DNA of 64,000 nt from Bacteroides cutis (GTDB lineage: Bacteria; Bacteroidota; Bacteroidia; Bacteroidales; Bacteroidaceae), in the NCBI RefSeq assembly GCF_900241005.1, contig NZ_OEST01000006.1, forward strand, positions 148,235 through 212,234, given 5' to 3'. Below, in pieces: positions 43,695-53,218 of this stretch (positions within the stretch are counted from its first letter, which is position 1; the number at the start of each line of letters is the position of its first letter). Both the position numbers and the translations under genes were made by a program. A model generated the notes under the pieces. It had not been told where the DNA came from, searched no databases, and worked only from the letters and a program-made list of their open reading frames with translations.

Positions 43695-45857
43695 ATGAAT
43701 ATACGTAAAATAATGGTAAGTATAGTGCTACTTCTGTCGTCTTTGACGGTAGGAGCAGTTTCTCATGATGAATTGCTGCGTATTAAGCAGAACTTTTCAG
43801 ATATGCTGATACCGTCAGATGAGGATCCTTTTCATTTAAAATCAATTCTTATTTCCATTCCTCCCGAAGAGGAAATTTCAGATCAGGCTGTTGTAGAACT
43901 TCATCAAAGATATCCTTTGAGTATGGATAGGATGAAGTTGTATATATCTTCCTTATCTGAGGACGGAAGATGGCCAGATATTAATTATGAAGATAAAAAA
44001 CGTTCAGGATGGGAGCCTAAAATACATGCGGAACGCATTTTAGAATTAGTAAAACTATATTATTCCCAGCAGACTCCATATTATCAGTCTTCAAATGTAG
44101 AGGCTGTGATCCATAAAGCATTAGGTTATTGGTTTCGGGTTAAACCGGTTTGTCTTAACTGGTGGTATAATCAAATTGGTATTCCTAAAACGTTAGGTAC
44201 TGCATTTATTTTATTTGAACAGAAGCTGACTCCAGAAGAGAAAAAAGCTGCCATATCTGTAATGGAGAATGCAAAATTTGGTATGACCGGACAAAATAAA
44301 GTATGGCTTGCAGGAAATGTAATGATGCGTGCATTACTACAAAATGACGTTGCTTTGACAAAAGAGGCACGTGATATCATTGCATCTGAAATTGTGACTG
44401 GTGGTGCTGAGGGGATTAAGGATGACTGGTGTTTCCATCAACATGGTTCACAGCAACAGTTTGGTAATTATGGACTTTCTTTTGTGTCAGGAATGAGTTT
44501 CTTTTCCGGAGTATTTGCTGGTACTTCTTTAGCGTTTGATGAACAGCAATTAGGAATTATCAGTGCTTTGATAGATAAAGGTTATCGTTGGGTATTGTGG
44601 AAGGGAAAAATGGACGTTAGTGCTTTGGGACGTCAATTATTCCATCATGCACAGATACATAAAGCTTTAAGTCTTGCTTTTGCCGCTTCAGAATTAGGTG
44701 GTGGAAAATCAGAACAATGCTCAATAGTTGCTAAGACTTTATTAGATGAAAATTATAGTTCCAGACAGGTAAACTCATTAATCGGTCATAAGCATTTCTG
44801 GCAATCAGATTATACCATTCATCGTCGTCCTCAATGGATGGCTTCTGTAAAAATGGCATCCAAACGTGTAGTAGGTGTTGAAATGATGAATGGTGATAAT
44901 ATGCAGGGATATTATATGGCAGATGGTGCTACGTATATATATAAAAATGGTGAAGAGTATTTGGATATCTTTCCTTTGTGGGATTGGCGGAAGATACCAG
45001 GGGTAACAGCTTTTGAGGCAGACGCGCCTATGCCTTTAATTAAGAGTTATCAGCCTCGTAATCAATCTTCTTTTGTAGGAGGAATTTCTGATGGTAAACA
45101 GGGAATGGCATCAATGGAAATAAACCGTGCAGGTATAAAAGCTTATAAGTCATGGGTATTTACAGATGATTTTGTGCTCTGTCTTGGTGCAGGTATTAAG
45201 GCTGATAGTAATTTAGTTGTAACTACTTCTATTGAACAATGTCATAAAAAGGGAGAGTTAACTATATTGCAAGAAGGAAAATGGAGAAGTGTTGGTGATA
45301 AGCAGACATATTCAGGTGAAGAACAACGTTTCTTCCATAATCAAATGGGATATATTTTATGGAATAATCCTAAAAATTGTGTTGCTGAGGTCAACCATCG
45401 TACAGGTCAATGGCATGATGTAATGCAAATGTATCGCCCTAAAGATGTGGAAGGTGATATTGTTTCAATTTATTTAGAACATGGCGTTTCTCCACAGAAA
45501 AGTACGTATCAGTATTTGATGCTTCCGACTACAAATCAGGAGAAGACTAAGTTGTTTGATTTATCTGCTATTCAGTTGATACGTAATGATGAAGTTGCGC
45601 AAGCTGTTTATACAAAGAAAAATTCAACCTGGTGGATAACGGCTTATCGACCTTTGAAAATAACATTGACTTCTGGGTGTCCTTTGGAAATTTTAACTCC
45701 GGGTATTTATATGCTCCAAGAAACAAAAGGTAAATATAAGCTGAATTGTGCCGATCCGACTCATTTGCAAGAAATAATCAAATTGAAATTTAAGAATAAA
45801 GATATTATTGTTCCTTTATTAGAAGAGAAAGGACAAACAGTTTCTGTAAATCTTTGA
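43695..45857 (+). CDS. Secreted PL8 polysaccharide lyase
   Basis: 720 residues; signal peptide ends near TVGAV. The PL8 pattern is clear: NWWYNQIGIPKTLG in the N-terminal helical toroid, then FHQHGSQQQFGNYG with H250 and Y259 nine residues apart, as in the His/Tyr pair of chondroitin AC and hyaluronate lyases. The C-terminal half is the beta supersandwich. Family substrates are hyaluronan, chondroitin and xanthan. The neighbours GH88, PL38-like and GH105 favour a glucuronate-bearing polymer. It closes the gene run that starts at 37504. Confidence 0.93.
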   Translation: MNIRKIMVSIVLLLSSLTVGAVSHDELLRIKQNFSDMLIPSDEDPFHLKSILISIPPEEEISDQAVVELHQRYPLSMDRMKLYISSLSEDGRWPDINYEDKKRSGWEPKIHAERILELVKLYYSQQTPYYQSSNVEAVIHKALGYWFRVKPVCLNWWYNQIGIPKTLGTAFILFEQKLTPEEKKAAISVMENAKFGMTGQNKVWLAGNVMMRALLQNDVALTKEARDIIASEIVTGGAEGIKDDWCFHQHGSQQQFGNYGLSFVSGMSFFSGVFAGTSLAFDEQQLGIISALIDKGYRWVLWKGKMDVSALGRQLFHHAQIHKALSLAFAASELGGGKSEQCSIVAKTLLDENYSSRQVNSLIGHKHFWQSDYTIHRRPQWMASVKMASKRVVGVEMMNGDNMQGYYMADGATYIYKNGEEYLDIFPLWDWRKIPGVTAFEADAPMPLIKSYQPRNQSSFVGGISDGKQGMASMEINRAGIKAYKSWVFTDDFVLCLGAGIKADSNLVVTTSIEQCHKKGELTILQEGKWRSVGDKQTYSGEEQRFFHNQMGYILWNNPKNCVAEVNHRTGQWHDVMQMYRPKDVEGDIVSIYLEHGVSPQKSTYQYLMLPTTNQEKTKLFDLSAIQLIRNDEVAQAVYTKKNSTWWITAYRPLKITLTSGCPLEILTPGIYMLQETKGKYKLNCADPTHLQEIIKLKFKNKDIIVPLLEEKGQTVSVNL

Positions 45858-45897
45858 ATTTAAATATTTTTCTATATTTGAGTTATTTCTTCAAACG

Positions 45898-45944
45898 AAT
45901 GAAATAATAATGCAAGCCTTATTGGTAGGAACAGTCTACTTTTG
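45898..45944 (+). promoter_or_regulatory. Candidate HTCS operator plus promoter of GH95-like gene
   Basis: AATGAAATAATAATGCAA (45898-45915) matches the operator at 12 of 18 positions, with the GCAA end intact. Exactly 21 bp later comes a perfect -7 element TACTTTTG (45937-45944). A second -7-like element TATATTTG lies upstream at 45873-45880, with TTTG 16 bp before it. Confidence 0.5.
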
Positions 45945-45968
45945 TTTGTGTAAAACAAGCATGAGACT

Positions 45969-48245
45969 ATGAATACACGTAAGGCTTTCTTTTTGGTTTT
46001 AATATTTCTATTGAGTATTACTTATACTCAAGGTCAGCAGTCTATAGATTGTTATAAAGCAATATTTACTGTTCCTCCTCAAAATGTACCAACAATAAAG
46101 ACCCCGGATGCACCTTTAGCGGGAAATGGAGATATTGGTATCACGATGGGAGGTACACCGGATAATCTTTGTTTTTATATCGGTAAAAATGATTTTTGGA
46201 GAGCATATCCGGTATATCCAGGAGGTATTGCACTTCCCGGTGGCTTGGATATTGCTATTGAAGGATTGCGTAATGCTTCCTATTATGCAGAACAGTTGCC
46301 AGAAAGTGCTGAAATTTCTGCACTCTTTTCGACAAGTGATTGTAAGGTAAATTTATCGGCATGGGTAGCAGCCACAGAAAATAAAGTAATTATTGAATTA
46401 CAATCTGATAAGGAACAGACTGTCCGTCTGCGTTTGTGGGCAGCCGAAGGTAATACATCTGTAAATGCACAAGGAATAGAACCTGTTACATGGGTAAGTC
46501 GTTCTTTTGAAAATTCAGACTTATTGCATTGGCCTACTCATATAATATTGGCAATGAATACTACAAGCAAGACATTACAACTGAAACCTAATAAAAAGGA
46601 AAGGTTGGTAATTGCTGTTTATACTAACCATGATACTCCAGACTGGAAAGAGAAGGCTATTACAGAGGCAAAACAAGTAACAGATGATACTATAGAATTA
46701 CTGAAAAATAATCATCGAATTTGGTGGCAGAATTTTTGGAAGCAATCATATATTAATATTGGAGATCGCTATTTTGAAAAGTATTATTATCAGTCGCAAT
46801 ATTTATTTGCTTGTTCCTCACGTGAAGGGAAATTTGCACCGGGGATTTGGGGACCATTTATTACTAGAGATGAAGCAGCCTGGGGTGGAGATTATCATTT
46901 GAATTATAATTATCAGGCATCATATTGGGCTTCATTCTCATCCAATCATATTAGTTTAACGGATAATTTTGACCAACCTTTATTAGATTATATGAAGGCT
47001 GGACAGATGCATGCCCGAAATTTATTGAACTGTAGGGGTATTTATTATCCGGTTGGAATTGGACCGAAAGGTTTGTGTACGTCAATGTGGCCATTGACAC
47101 CAGATGAAATGCAGGAAAAATATGCAACTCGTGAAAATACGATCGATGACGGTTATAAATTTCTGGGGCAAAAGATAAATGCAGTTTTCAGTGTTGGTAA
47201 CATGCTGATGCGGTATTATAGCACTTATGATAGAGATTATGCTCAAAAAGTATACCCTTACTTATTGGCATGTGCTGATTTTTGGGAAGATTATTTGTCA
47301 ATGGAAAATGGACGTTATGTTATTCGTATGGATCACTTTAACGAAGTAATGCCTAATAAACGTAATGGGGGAATTTGGCGCGATAAACTGGGCGATTTTA
47401 ATTCTACACTTTCATTAGGGCTTGTACGGATGTTATTTAAGGGGATATTAGATATGAGTGACTTTTTGATGGTAGACAGAAAACGTCAGGCACATTGGAA
47501 AAATATATTGGATAACTTAAGTGAATATCCTGTGGGCATATTAAAAGATGGACGTAAAAGTTTGAAAAATATGGAAAGAGGACCGAAGGATAGGGAGGTT
47601 CAACCTTCAGGGCTTAATCGGGTTTCTATCCATGGACTTATTTTGCCAGGAGGAGTTGCCGGACCTATAACAGATTCTATCTTTAATCATATTTTATTAA
47701 ATGATGTGGAACACTGGACACAAAAACAACGTATAGCAGATGATTGGGGAAACACATCGAATAATGGTATTGAGACTTGTTATCCTGGAGCTGTTCGTGT
47801 TGGTTATCCTGGAGATAAAATTCTCGCCAATATGAAGAAACGAATAGAGATGAATGTATATCCTAATTGTTGGATTGTACAAGGAGGTGGAGGTATTGAA
47901 ACCTTTGCTGCTGTTCCATTGACTATCAATGAAATGTTACTTCAAAGTTATGAGGGTATTATACGTGTTTTTCCGAATTGGAATAGGAGAAGAAATGCTA
48001 CGTTTACAAATTTAAGAGCGTATGGGGCATTTCTGGTGACGTCATCTTTAAAAAATGGTAAGGTACAAGAAGTCAAACTTTTTAGTGAAAAAGGTCGGCC
48101 TTGTAAAATTGAAAATCCTTGGACAAACAAACCTGTGCAACTAAGCCGTAATGGAAAGAAAGTTGATGTTTTATATGGTCGATATTTACAAATACATACT
48201 TCTGTCGGTGAAAAAATAGATTTGCAATTATATACTAATCATTAA
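45969..48245 (+). CDS. GH95-like secreted glycoside hydrolase
   Basis: 758 residues; signal peptide ends near YTQGQQ. N-terminal beta domain (DAPLAGNGDIGITMGG), then an (alpha/alpha)6 barrel with WGGDYHLNYNYQASYW and a C-terminal part (GGGGIETFAAVPLTINEMLLQS, in part; RVFPNW) like GH95 enzymes. Classical GH95 are inverting alpha-L-fucosidases or alpha-L-galactosidases. This protein departs from them in several motif positions, so the sugar is uncertain. It begins a transcription unit with its own operator and is followed 10 bp later by a beta-helix protein. Confidence 0.7.
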   Translation: MNTRKAFFLVLIFLLSITYTQGQQSIDCYKAIFTVPPQNVPTIKTPDAPLAGNGDIGITMGGTPDNLCFYIGKNDFWRAYPVYPGGIALPGGLDIAIEGLRNASYYAEQLPESAEISALFSTSDCKVNLSAWVAATENKVIIELQSDKEQTVRLRLWAAEGNTSVNAQGIEPVTWVSRSFENSDLLHWPTHIILAMNTTSKTLQLKPNKKERLVIAVYTNHDTPDWKEKAITEAKQVTDDTIELLKNNHRIWWQNFWKQSYINIGDRYFEKYYYQSQYLFACSSREGKFAPGIWGPFITRDEAAWGGDYHLNYNYQASYWASFSSNHISLTDNFDQPLLDYMKAGQMHARNLLNCRGIYYPVGIGPKGLCTSMWPLTPDEMQEKYATRENTIDDGYKFLGQKINAVFSVGNMLMRYYSTYDRDYAQKVYPYLLACADFWEDYLSMENGRYVIRMDHFNEVMPNKRNGGIWRDKLGDFNSTLSLGLVRMLFKGILDMSDFLMVDRKRQAHWKNILDNLSEYPVGILKDGRKSLKNMERGPKDREVQPSGLNRVSIHGLILPGGVAGPITDSIFNHILLNDVEHWTQKQRIADDWGNTSNNGIETCYPGAVRVGYPGDKILANMKKRIEMNVYPNCWIVQGGGGIETFAAVPLTINEMLLQSYEGIIRVFPNWNRRRNATFTNLRAYGAFLVTSSLKNGKVQEVKLFSEKGRPCKIENPWTNKPVQLSRNGKKVDVLYGRYLQIHTSVGEKIDLQLYTNH

Positions 48246-48255
48246 TAAAAATAGG

Positions 48256-49809
48256 ATGAAACACATGAATAAGTTGTTAAGTGGAGTTTTGGCAATTATG
48301 TTTTGTATTGGAACTTCTGCACAGACTAAGTTACCTCCGGCATGGCAATCAAGCTTCGTAAAAATTACTTCAGAAGGTAAATTGGTTTATTATCCGGATA
48401 AACAAGGGAATACTATTCCGGATTTTAGTCGGGTAGGTTATCATCATAGCGATAAATCTATTCCTTATTATTCAATAACTAAGGTCGTTTATCCGATAGC
48501 GAATACTGATAATCGGCAGAATATTCAGAAGGCAATTGATGAAGTGTCTAGGATGAAGCCGGATGAAAATGGACATCGAGGAACTGTTTTGTTAAAACGG
48601 GGAGTATATCCCATTCATGGAAGTATTCATATTAATACAAGTGGTGTGATTTTGATGGGAGAAGGTGAAAATATAAATGAAACTAGACTACTGGCTGTTG
48701 GGAAAGAACGCTTTTCTTTAATTCAAGTAAATGGTAAAGGGAGAATAGAAGAAATTTCTGGTACCCGTACTAAGATTACAGATAGTTTTGTACCAGTAGG
48801 TTCTCATTCTTTTAATGTTTCTTCATCTACTAATTACAAAGTTGGTGATCGTATAATTGTTTATCGTCCTGGTACACAAAAGTGGATACACGATTTAAAA
48901 ATGGATCAGATTGTAGAACGTAAGGGTACTCGTCAATGGACAGCGCAAGAGTACAATCTTTCTTTTGAACGTGAAATTGTGAAGATTGAAGGTAATCGGG
49001 TCTATATCGATAACCCGATTGTAATGCAAATGGAAGATAAATATGGGGGTGGTGAGATTTTCAAATATAGTTTTGAAGGTAGAATTAGCGAGGTTGGTGT
49101 GAGTAATATGTGTTTGGAATCAGAATTCGAGCATTATGAAGATAATCAACACGGTTGGATAGGGGTACAGTTTGATAAGGTTGAAAATTGTTGGGCACGA
49201 AATCTGACTTGTCGTTATATGGGATATTCTGCAGTAAGTTGTGAACGTTTTGCGAAGAATGTTACTGTTATAGATTGTCGGTCTCTTGAAGCTAAATCTG
49301 TGATAACAGGTGGTTTGCGCTATTCTTTTAATAACTGGGGACAGCAAAATCTTTTTATGAACTGCCAAAGTACAGAGGGACGGCACGATTATGTAACGGG
49401 TGCTCGTGTATGTGGACCTAATGTATTCTATAATTGTACTGCTTACCAAACTTATGCGGATATTGGTCCCCACCATCGTTGGGCGGTAGGTACTCTATAT
49501 GATAATGTAATGACCGATGGAGAAATCAATGTTCAAGATCGTGGTCAGATGGGAAGTGGCCATGGCTGGGCAGGGGTAACACAAGTTTTGTGGAATTGTC
49601 GTACAAAACGAGCAGCTGTTCAAAATCCATGGGTTTCAGGTAATAATTATAATATAGGTATGAAAGGACAAAAATATCCGGGACATTTTACTGATCGTCT
49701 TGACGGAATTTGGGAAGGCCAAAACGAGATAAACCTTTTTCCTCGTTCCTTGTATATAGCACAATTAATGGCACGACATAATATGGATTTGCGTATATTG
49801 ACGAAATAA
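48256..49809 (+). CDS. Secreted right-handed beta-helix protein (pectate-lyase-like fold)
   Basis: 517 residues; a second ATG at 48265 is possible, and the signal peptide ends near GTSAQ. From ~85 the sequence follows the parallel beta-helix pattern (NIQKAIDEV, GTVLLKRGVYPIHGS, VSNMCLES, FYNCTAYQ). The segment DRGQMGSGHGWAGVTQVLWNC is shared with the - strand protein at 57345-59804. Probably a lyase or hydrolase acting on a uronic-acid backbone, but no catalytic residues can be named. It lies directly upstream of susC. Confidence 0.75.
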   Translation: MKHMNKLLSGVLAIMFCIGTSAQTKLPPAWQSSFVKITSEGKLVYYPDKQGNTIPDFSRVGYHHSDKSIPYYSITKVVYPIANTDNRQNIQKAIDEVSRMKPDENGHRGTVLLKRGVYPIHGSIHINTSGVILMGEGENINETRLLAVGKERFSLIQVNGKGRIEEISGTRTKITDSFVPVGSHSFNVSSSTNYKVGDRIIVYRPGTQKWIHDLKMDQIVERKGTRQWTAQEYNLSFEREIVKIEGNRVYIDNPIVMQMEDKYGGGEIFKYSFEGRISEVGVSNMCLESEFEHYEDNQHGWIGVQFDKVENCWARNLTCRYMGYSAVSCERFAKNVTVIDCRSLEAKSVITGGLRYSFNNWGQQNLFMNCQSTEGRHDYVTGARVCGPNVFYNCTAYQTYADIGPHHRWAVGTLYDNVMTDGEINVQDRGQMGSGHGWAGVTQVLWNCRTKRAAVQNPWVSGNNYNIGMKGQKYPGHFTDRLDGIWEGQNEINLFPRSLYIAQLMARHNMDLRILTK

Positions 49810-49880
49810 ATCGGGAAATTGTTAAATATAAATCGTTGAATGTCAATAGTAATGTACGATTTGAGATATTTTTGATAGTA

Positions 49881-49927
49881 TTTGATACAATCTTTAAATT
49901 CCTTTTGAGAAAATTCTTGTTTGTTTG
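49881..49927 (+). promoter_or_regulatory. Candidate HTCS operator plus promoter of susC, long leader
   Basis: TTTGATACAATCTTTAAA (49881-49898) matches the operator at 14 of 18 positions. A -7-like TTTGTTTG starts exactly 21 bp later (49920-49927). The gap 49810-50062 is 253 bp, leaving an untranslated leader of roughly 130 nt before the susC ATG. The leader is AT-rich and holds a small hairpin around AGTTTTTAAGTGAAAAAACT (50008-50027). No tRNA or riboswitch is recognised. Confidence 0.55.
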
Positions 49928-50062
49928 CAAATAGAAGATAACACAATGTTTAACTTTAAAAATAACGTATTGATATTATGTAAAGTTATGTGACATGACG
50001 ATTCTAAAGTTTTTAAGTGAAAAAACTTGTTAAATTAAGTCTAATTTTAAAATGTAAAATTA

Positions 50063-53000
50063 ATGAAACAGAAAGAACACAAATCAAAAGCACCGTTATG
50101 GTGCATTTTGTTGTTGCTGTTAAGTTTTTCTTTGAGTACAAATTTATATGCTCAAGAAATTACTGCAACAGGGACGGTTATAGATCAAAATGGGGAGCCT
50201 TTGATAGGCGTAACAGTTACAGTATTAAAAGGAACGAATGGAGCCATTACTGATGTAGATGGAAATTTCTCGGTAAAATGTAATAAAGGTGCTACATTAA
50301 AATTCAGTTACATAGGTTATAAAGACGTCACTCAAGTAGCTATGGGTACTAAGATGCGGGTAACAATGACAGAAGATGCCCAAGCGTTGGATGAAGTAGT
50401 CGTAGTGGGTTATGGTACGCAGAAAAAAAGAGATGTAACAGGATCTATTACCTCTGTAACAGATAAGGCTATTCAAGAGAAACAGCCTATTAATGTATAC
50501 CAAGCTTTGCAAGGAGAAGCTCCGGGTTTGCAAATATCCAATAATTCAGGTGCTCCCGGTGATACAGGTACAATGTTGATTCGTGGTGCATCAACTATGG
50601 GTTCAGGAGTAAATCCATTATTTATAGTAGACGGTGTTCCTGTAGATAATATATCGTATATCAATCCGAGTGATATTGAGAGTATGGAAGTCTTGAAAGA
50701 TGCTGCATCTGCTGCTATTTATGGTTCTCGTTCTGCTGCCGGTGTAATTATCATTACTACCAAACGTGGAGAAGAAGGTTCACCTGCACGGGTATCAGCC
50801 AAGTATAACCATTCCATCAAAATGTTAGATCATAAATTAGATCAAGCAAATGCATTCGATCGTTATATTTTTGAACGTAAGTCTAATGCAGGAACATCTT
50901 TGTGGAAAACCAGCAATGACTCTTTACATCCTAACTTCATGGCAGATAATGATTATCAAGATTTGGTTACCCGTGCTGCACATTCCGATCAGTTTGATAT
51001 CAACATTAGTGGTGCCAAAAACAAGATGAATTATTATACAAGCTTAGGTTATCTGAATGAAAGAGGTTTGGTAGTAAACAGCTTTTATCAACGTATAACA
51101 TCTAGAACAAATGTTGATTATCAAGCGACCGATCGATTTAAATTACTAAGTCGTTTTAATGTTGCCTATACCCATAAAAATAATATTAATACAGGTAAAG
51201 TTCTGCAACAGGCTATGAAACGTCCTCCTCAAATGGCACTTTATTTCCCTGACGGTTCATATGTATATAATAATGGTGGACAGTTTAACCCGATAGCTGA
51301 TGCATATGAACGAGTTAATGAAACTACAGTATATGATATTCAATTATATCAGGGAGCAGAATATAAAATATTGAAGAATTTGGTTTGGAATGGAAATATC
51401 CAAGCTAACTATAAAGTGACGAGAACAGACGAGTTGGAACCGGGTAACTTGGTATCAAGTGGTGTTACGTCAGGTTCAAATGAAGCCAAGTTAGCTCGTA
51501 AACTAGCTGCTGAAACTTATGTGAACTGGAATCAGTCCTTCAATGATCATAATGTCAGTGCTATGTTCGGTGCCAGTGTAGAAGATTGGTATGATGAAGA
51601 ATTTGCATTGGCCGGTAGTAATTACGTGTCAGAATCTATTCTTTCATCTAATGCCCAGGAAGTTAAAGATGCCAAGAATACATTGTCTACTTTTGAAGAT
51701 CATGCAATGGCTGCATTTTTTGGACGTATTACTTATGATTATAAGAGCCGCTATATGTTCAATACGAACTTACGCTATGATGGTTCTTCTCGCTTTATTG
51801 GTAAGCGTTGGGGATTATTCCCATCTATAGGTGCCGGTTGGCGTTTTTCTGATGAATTTTTTATGAAATGGTCTAAGCCTGTATTGACCGATGCCAAGTT
51901 CAGAGTTAGCTGGGGTATGAATGGTAATGAAAGAGTTGGCAATTACGATGCAATCAACAGATATCTCATAGGAGCATATTATAATGGTGTATTGGGTGTA
52001 ACACAAAATTCTCGCGTTGCCAATAGTGATTTAGGTTGGGAAGCGACCGAACAGACAAACTTTGGTTTGGATTTGACATTCTTGGACGGTCGTATTACTT
52101 TTGTTGGTGAGTATTACATAAAAAATACTAATGATTTGTTGTCATTGGAAAATATGCCTTCCGAATTAGGAGTAAGCGATATGCGTATAAATTTTGGTAA
52201 GATTCAGAATAAAGGTATCGAACTGTCAGTAACTGCATATCCAGTACAGACCAGAGATTTTTCTTGGCAAACTACTGTTAATTACTCACGTAACAAGAAT
52301 AAAGTTGTGAAATTGTCCGGTGGCACTCCGTTTGTTGAAGATGGAAAATATTGGATTGAAGAAGGTGCTCCACTTGGGCAGTGGTATGGATGGAGACAAC
52401 AAGGTATCTATCAATATGATGAATCTAACGCATATATAAAGAATAGTGATGGTTCATTTGGTGAACGTTTGACTCCGGTATTTAAGACAGATCCGAATAA
52501 CTATAACAATATTGTTTATGGAACCAATGGTAAACCTGTTTTTTCTCATTATGAAACCTCTGATGGAAAAGAATATACAGGCCAAGTAGGTCAGATGACT
52601 ACCTATGGACAGGTACTGAAAGGAGGCGATGTAATTTGGGAAGATAGAGACCATGATGGAGTTATCGGTGACAGTGATCGTAGTATTTTGGGGCAAGGCC
52701 TTCCAACTTGGTATATGGGATGGAGTAACTATTTGAATTATAAGAATTTCTCCCTTTCATTCTCATTCTACGGTAGCTTTGGTAATCAGATTTATAATAA
52801 GCAACGTCGTGAGTTGAATACTTATTCATCCTCTAATGCGACTCCTTATCATTCTGATATTTATAAGATATGGAAATATCAAGGTCAAATTACTTCCGGA
52901 TATAGTGGACAAAAAGCCAATACAGGTGTTCAAAATGCCCGTGAATTATCTTCTTACTTCTTGGAAGACGGAGACTATATCCGTTTGACAAATATCCGTC

Positions 53001-53212
53001 TGGCCTATAGCCTAGAGAGAAAAATAGCACAAAAACTTAAACTTTCAGAGTTGACAGTTTATGTATACGGAAATAATCTCTTGACATGGACAAACTATTC
53101 AGGATATGATCCGTCCAGTATCTCCAATAGCAATGTTCTTCGTCCGGGGCAGGATAACGGTCGTTATCCGACAGCTAAAGAAATCGGATTTGGTATAAAT
53201 GTAAACTTTTAA
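50063..53212 (+). CDS. SusC-like TonB-dependent outer-membrane transporter
   Basis: 1049 residues, full length. Signal peptide ends near NLYAQE. The carboxypeptidase-D-like domain (GTVIDQNGEPLIGVTVTV, about 37-110) is followed by the TonB-box/plug region (EVVVVGYGTQKKRDVTGS, GAPGDTGTMLIRG, DAASAAIYGSRSAAGVIIITT) and the 22-strand barrel ending GFGINVNF. Imports the oligosaccharides made at the surface together with the SusD partner 6 bp downstream. It belongs to the uronic-acid PUL and has its own operator. Confidence 0.97.
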   Translation: MKQKEHKSKAPLWCILLLLLSFSLSTNLYAQEITATGTVIDQNGEPLIGVTVTVLKGTNGAITDVDGNFSVKCNKGATLKFSYIGYKDVTQVAMGTKMRVTMTEDAQALDEVVVVGYGTQKKRDVTGSITSVTDKAIQEKQPINVYQALQGEAPGLQISNNSGAPGDTGTMLIRGASTMGSGVNPLFIVDGVPVDNISYINPSDIESMEVLKDAASAAIYGSRSAAGVIIITTKRGEEGSPARVSAKYNHSIKMLDHKLDQANAFDRYIFERKSNAGTSLWKTSNDSLHPNFMADNDYQDLVTRAAHSDQFDINISGAKNKMNYYTSLGYLNERGLVVNSFYQRITSRTNVDYQATDRFKLLSRFNVAYTHKNNINTGKVLQQAMKRPPQMALYFPDGSYVYNNGGQFNPIADAYERVNETTVYDIQLYQGAEYKILKNLVWNGNIQANYKVTRTDELEPGNLVSSGVTSGSNEAKLARKLAAETYVNWNQSFNDHNVSAMFGASVEDWYDEEFALAGSNYVSESILSSNAQEVKDAKNTLSTFEDHAMAAFFGRITYDYKSRYMFNTNLRYDGSSRFIGKRWGLFPSIGAGWRFSDEFFMKWSKPVLTDAKFRVSWGMNGNERVGNYDAINRYLIGAYYNGVLGVTQNSRVANSDLGWEATEQTNFGLDLTFLDGRITFVGEYYIKNTNDLLSLENMPSELGVSDMRINFGKIQNKGIELSVTAYPVQTRDFSWQTTVNYSRNKNKVVKLSGGTPFVEDGKYWIEEGAPLGQWYGWRQQGIYQYDESNAYIKNSDGSFGERLTPVFKTDPNNYNNIVYGTNGKPVFSHYETSDGKEYTGQVGQMTTYGQVLKGGDVIWEDRDHDGVIGDSDRSILGQGLPTWYMGWSNYLNYKNFSLSFSFYGSFGNQIYNKQRRELNTYSSSNATPYHSDIYKIWKYQGQITSGYSGQKANTGVQNARELSSYFLEDGDYIRLTNIRLAYSLERKIAQKLKLSELTVYVYGNNLLTWTNYSGYDPSSISNSNVLRPGQDNGRYPTAKEIGFGINVNF

Positions 53213-53218
53213 CGAACT

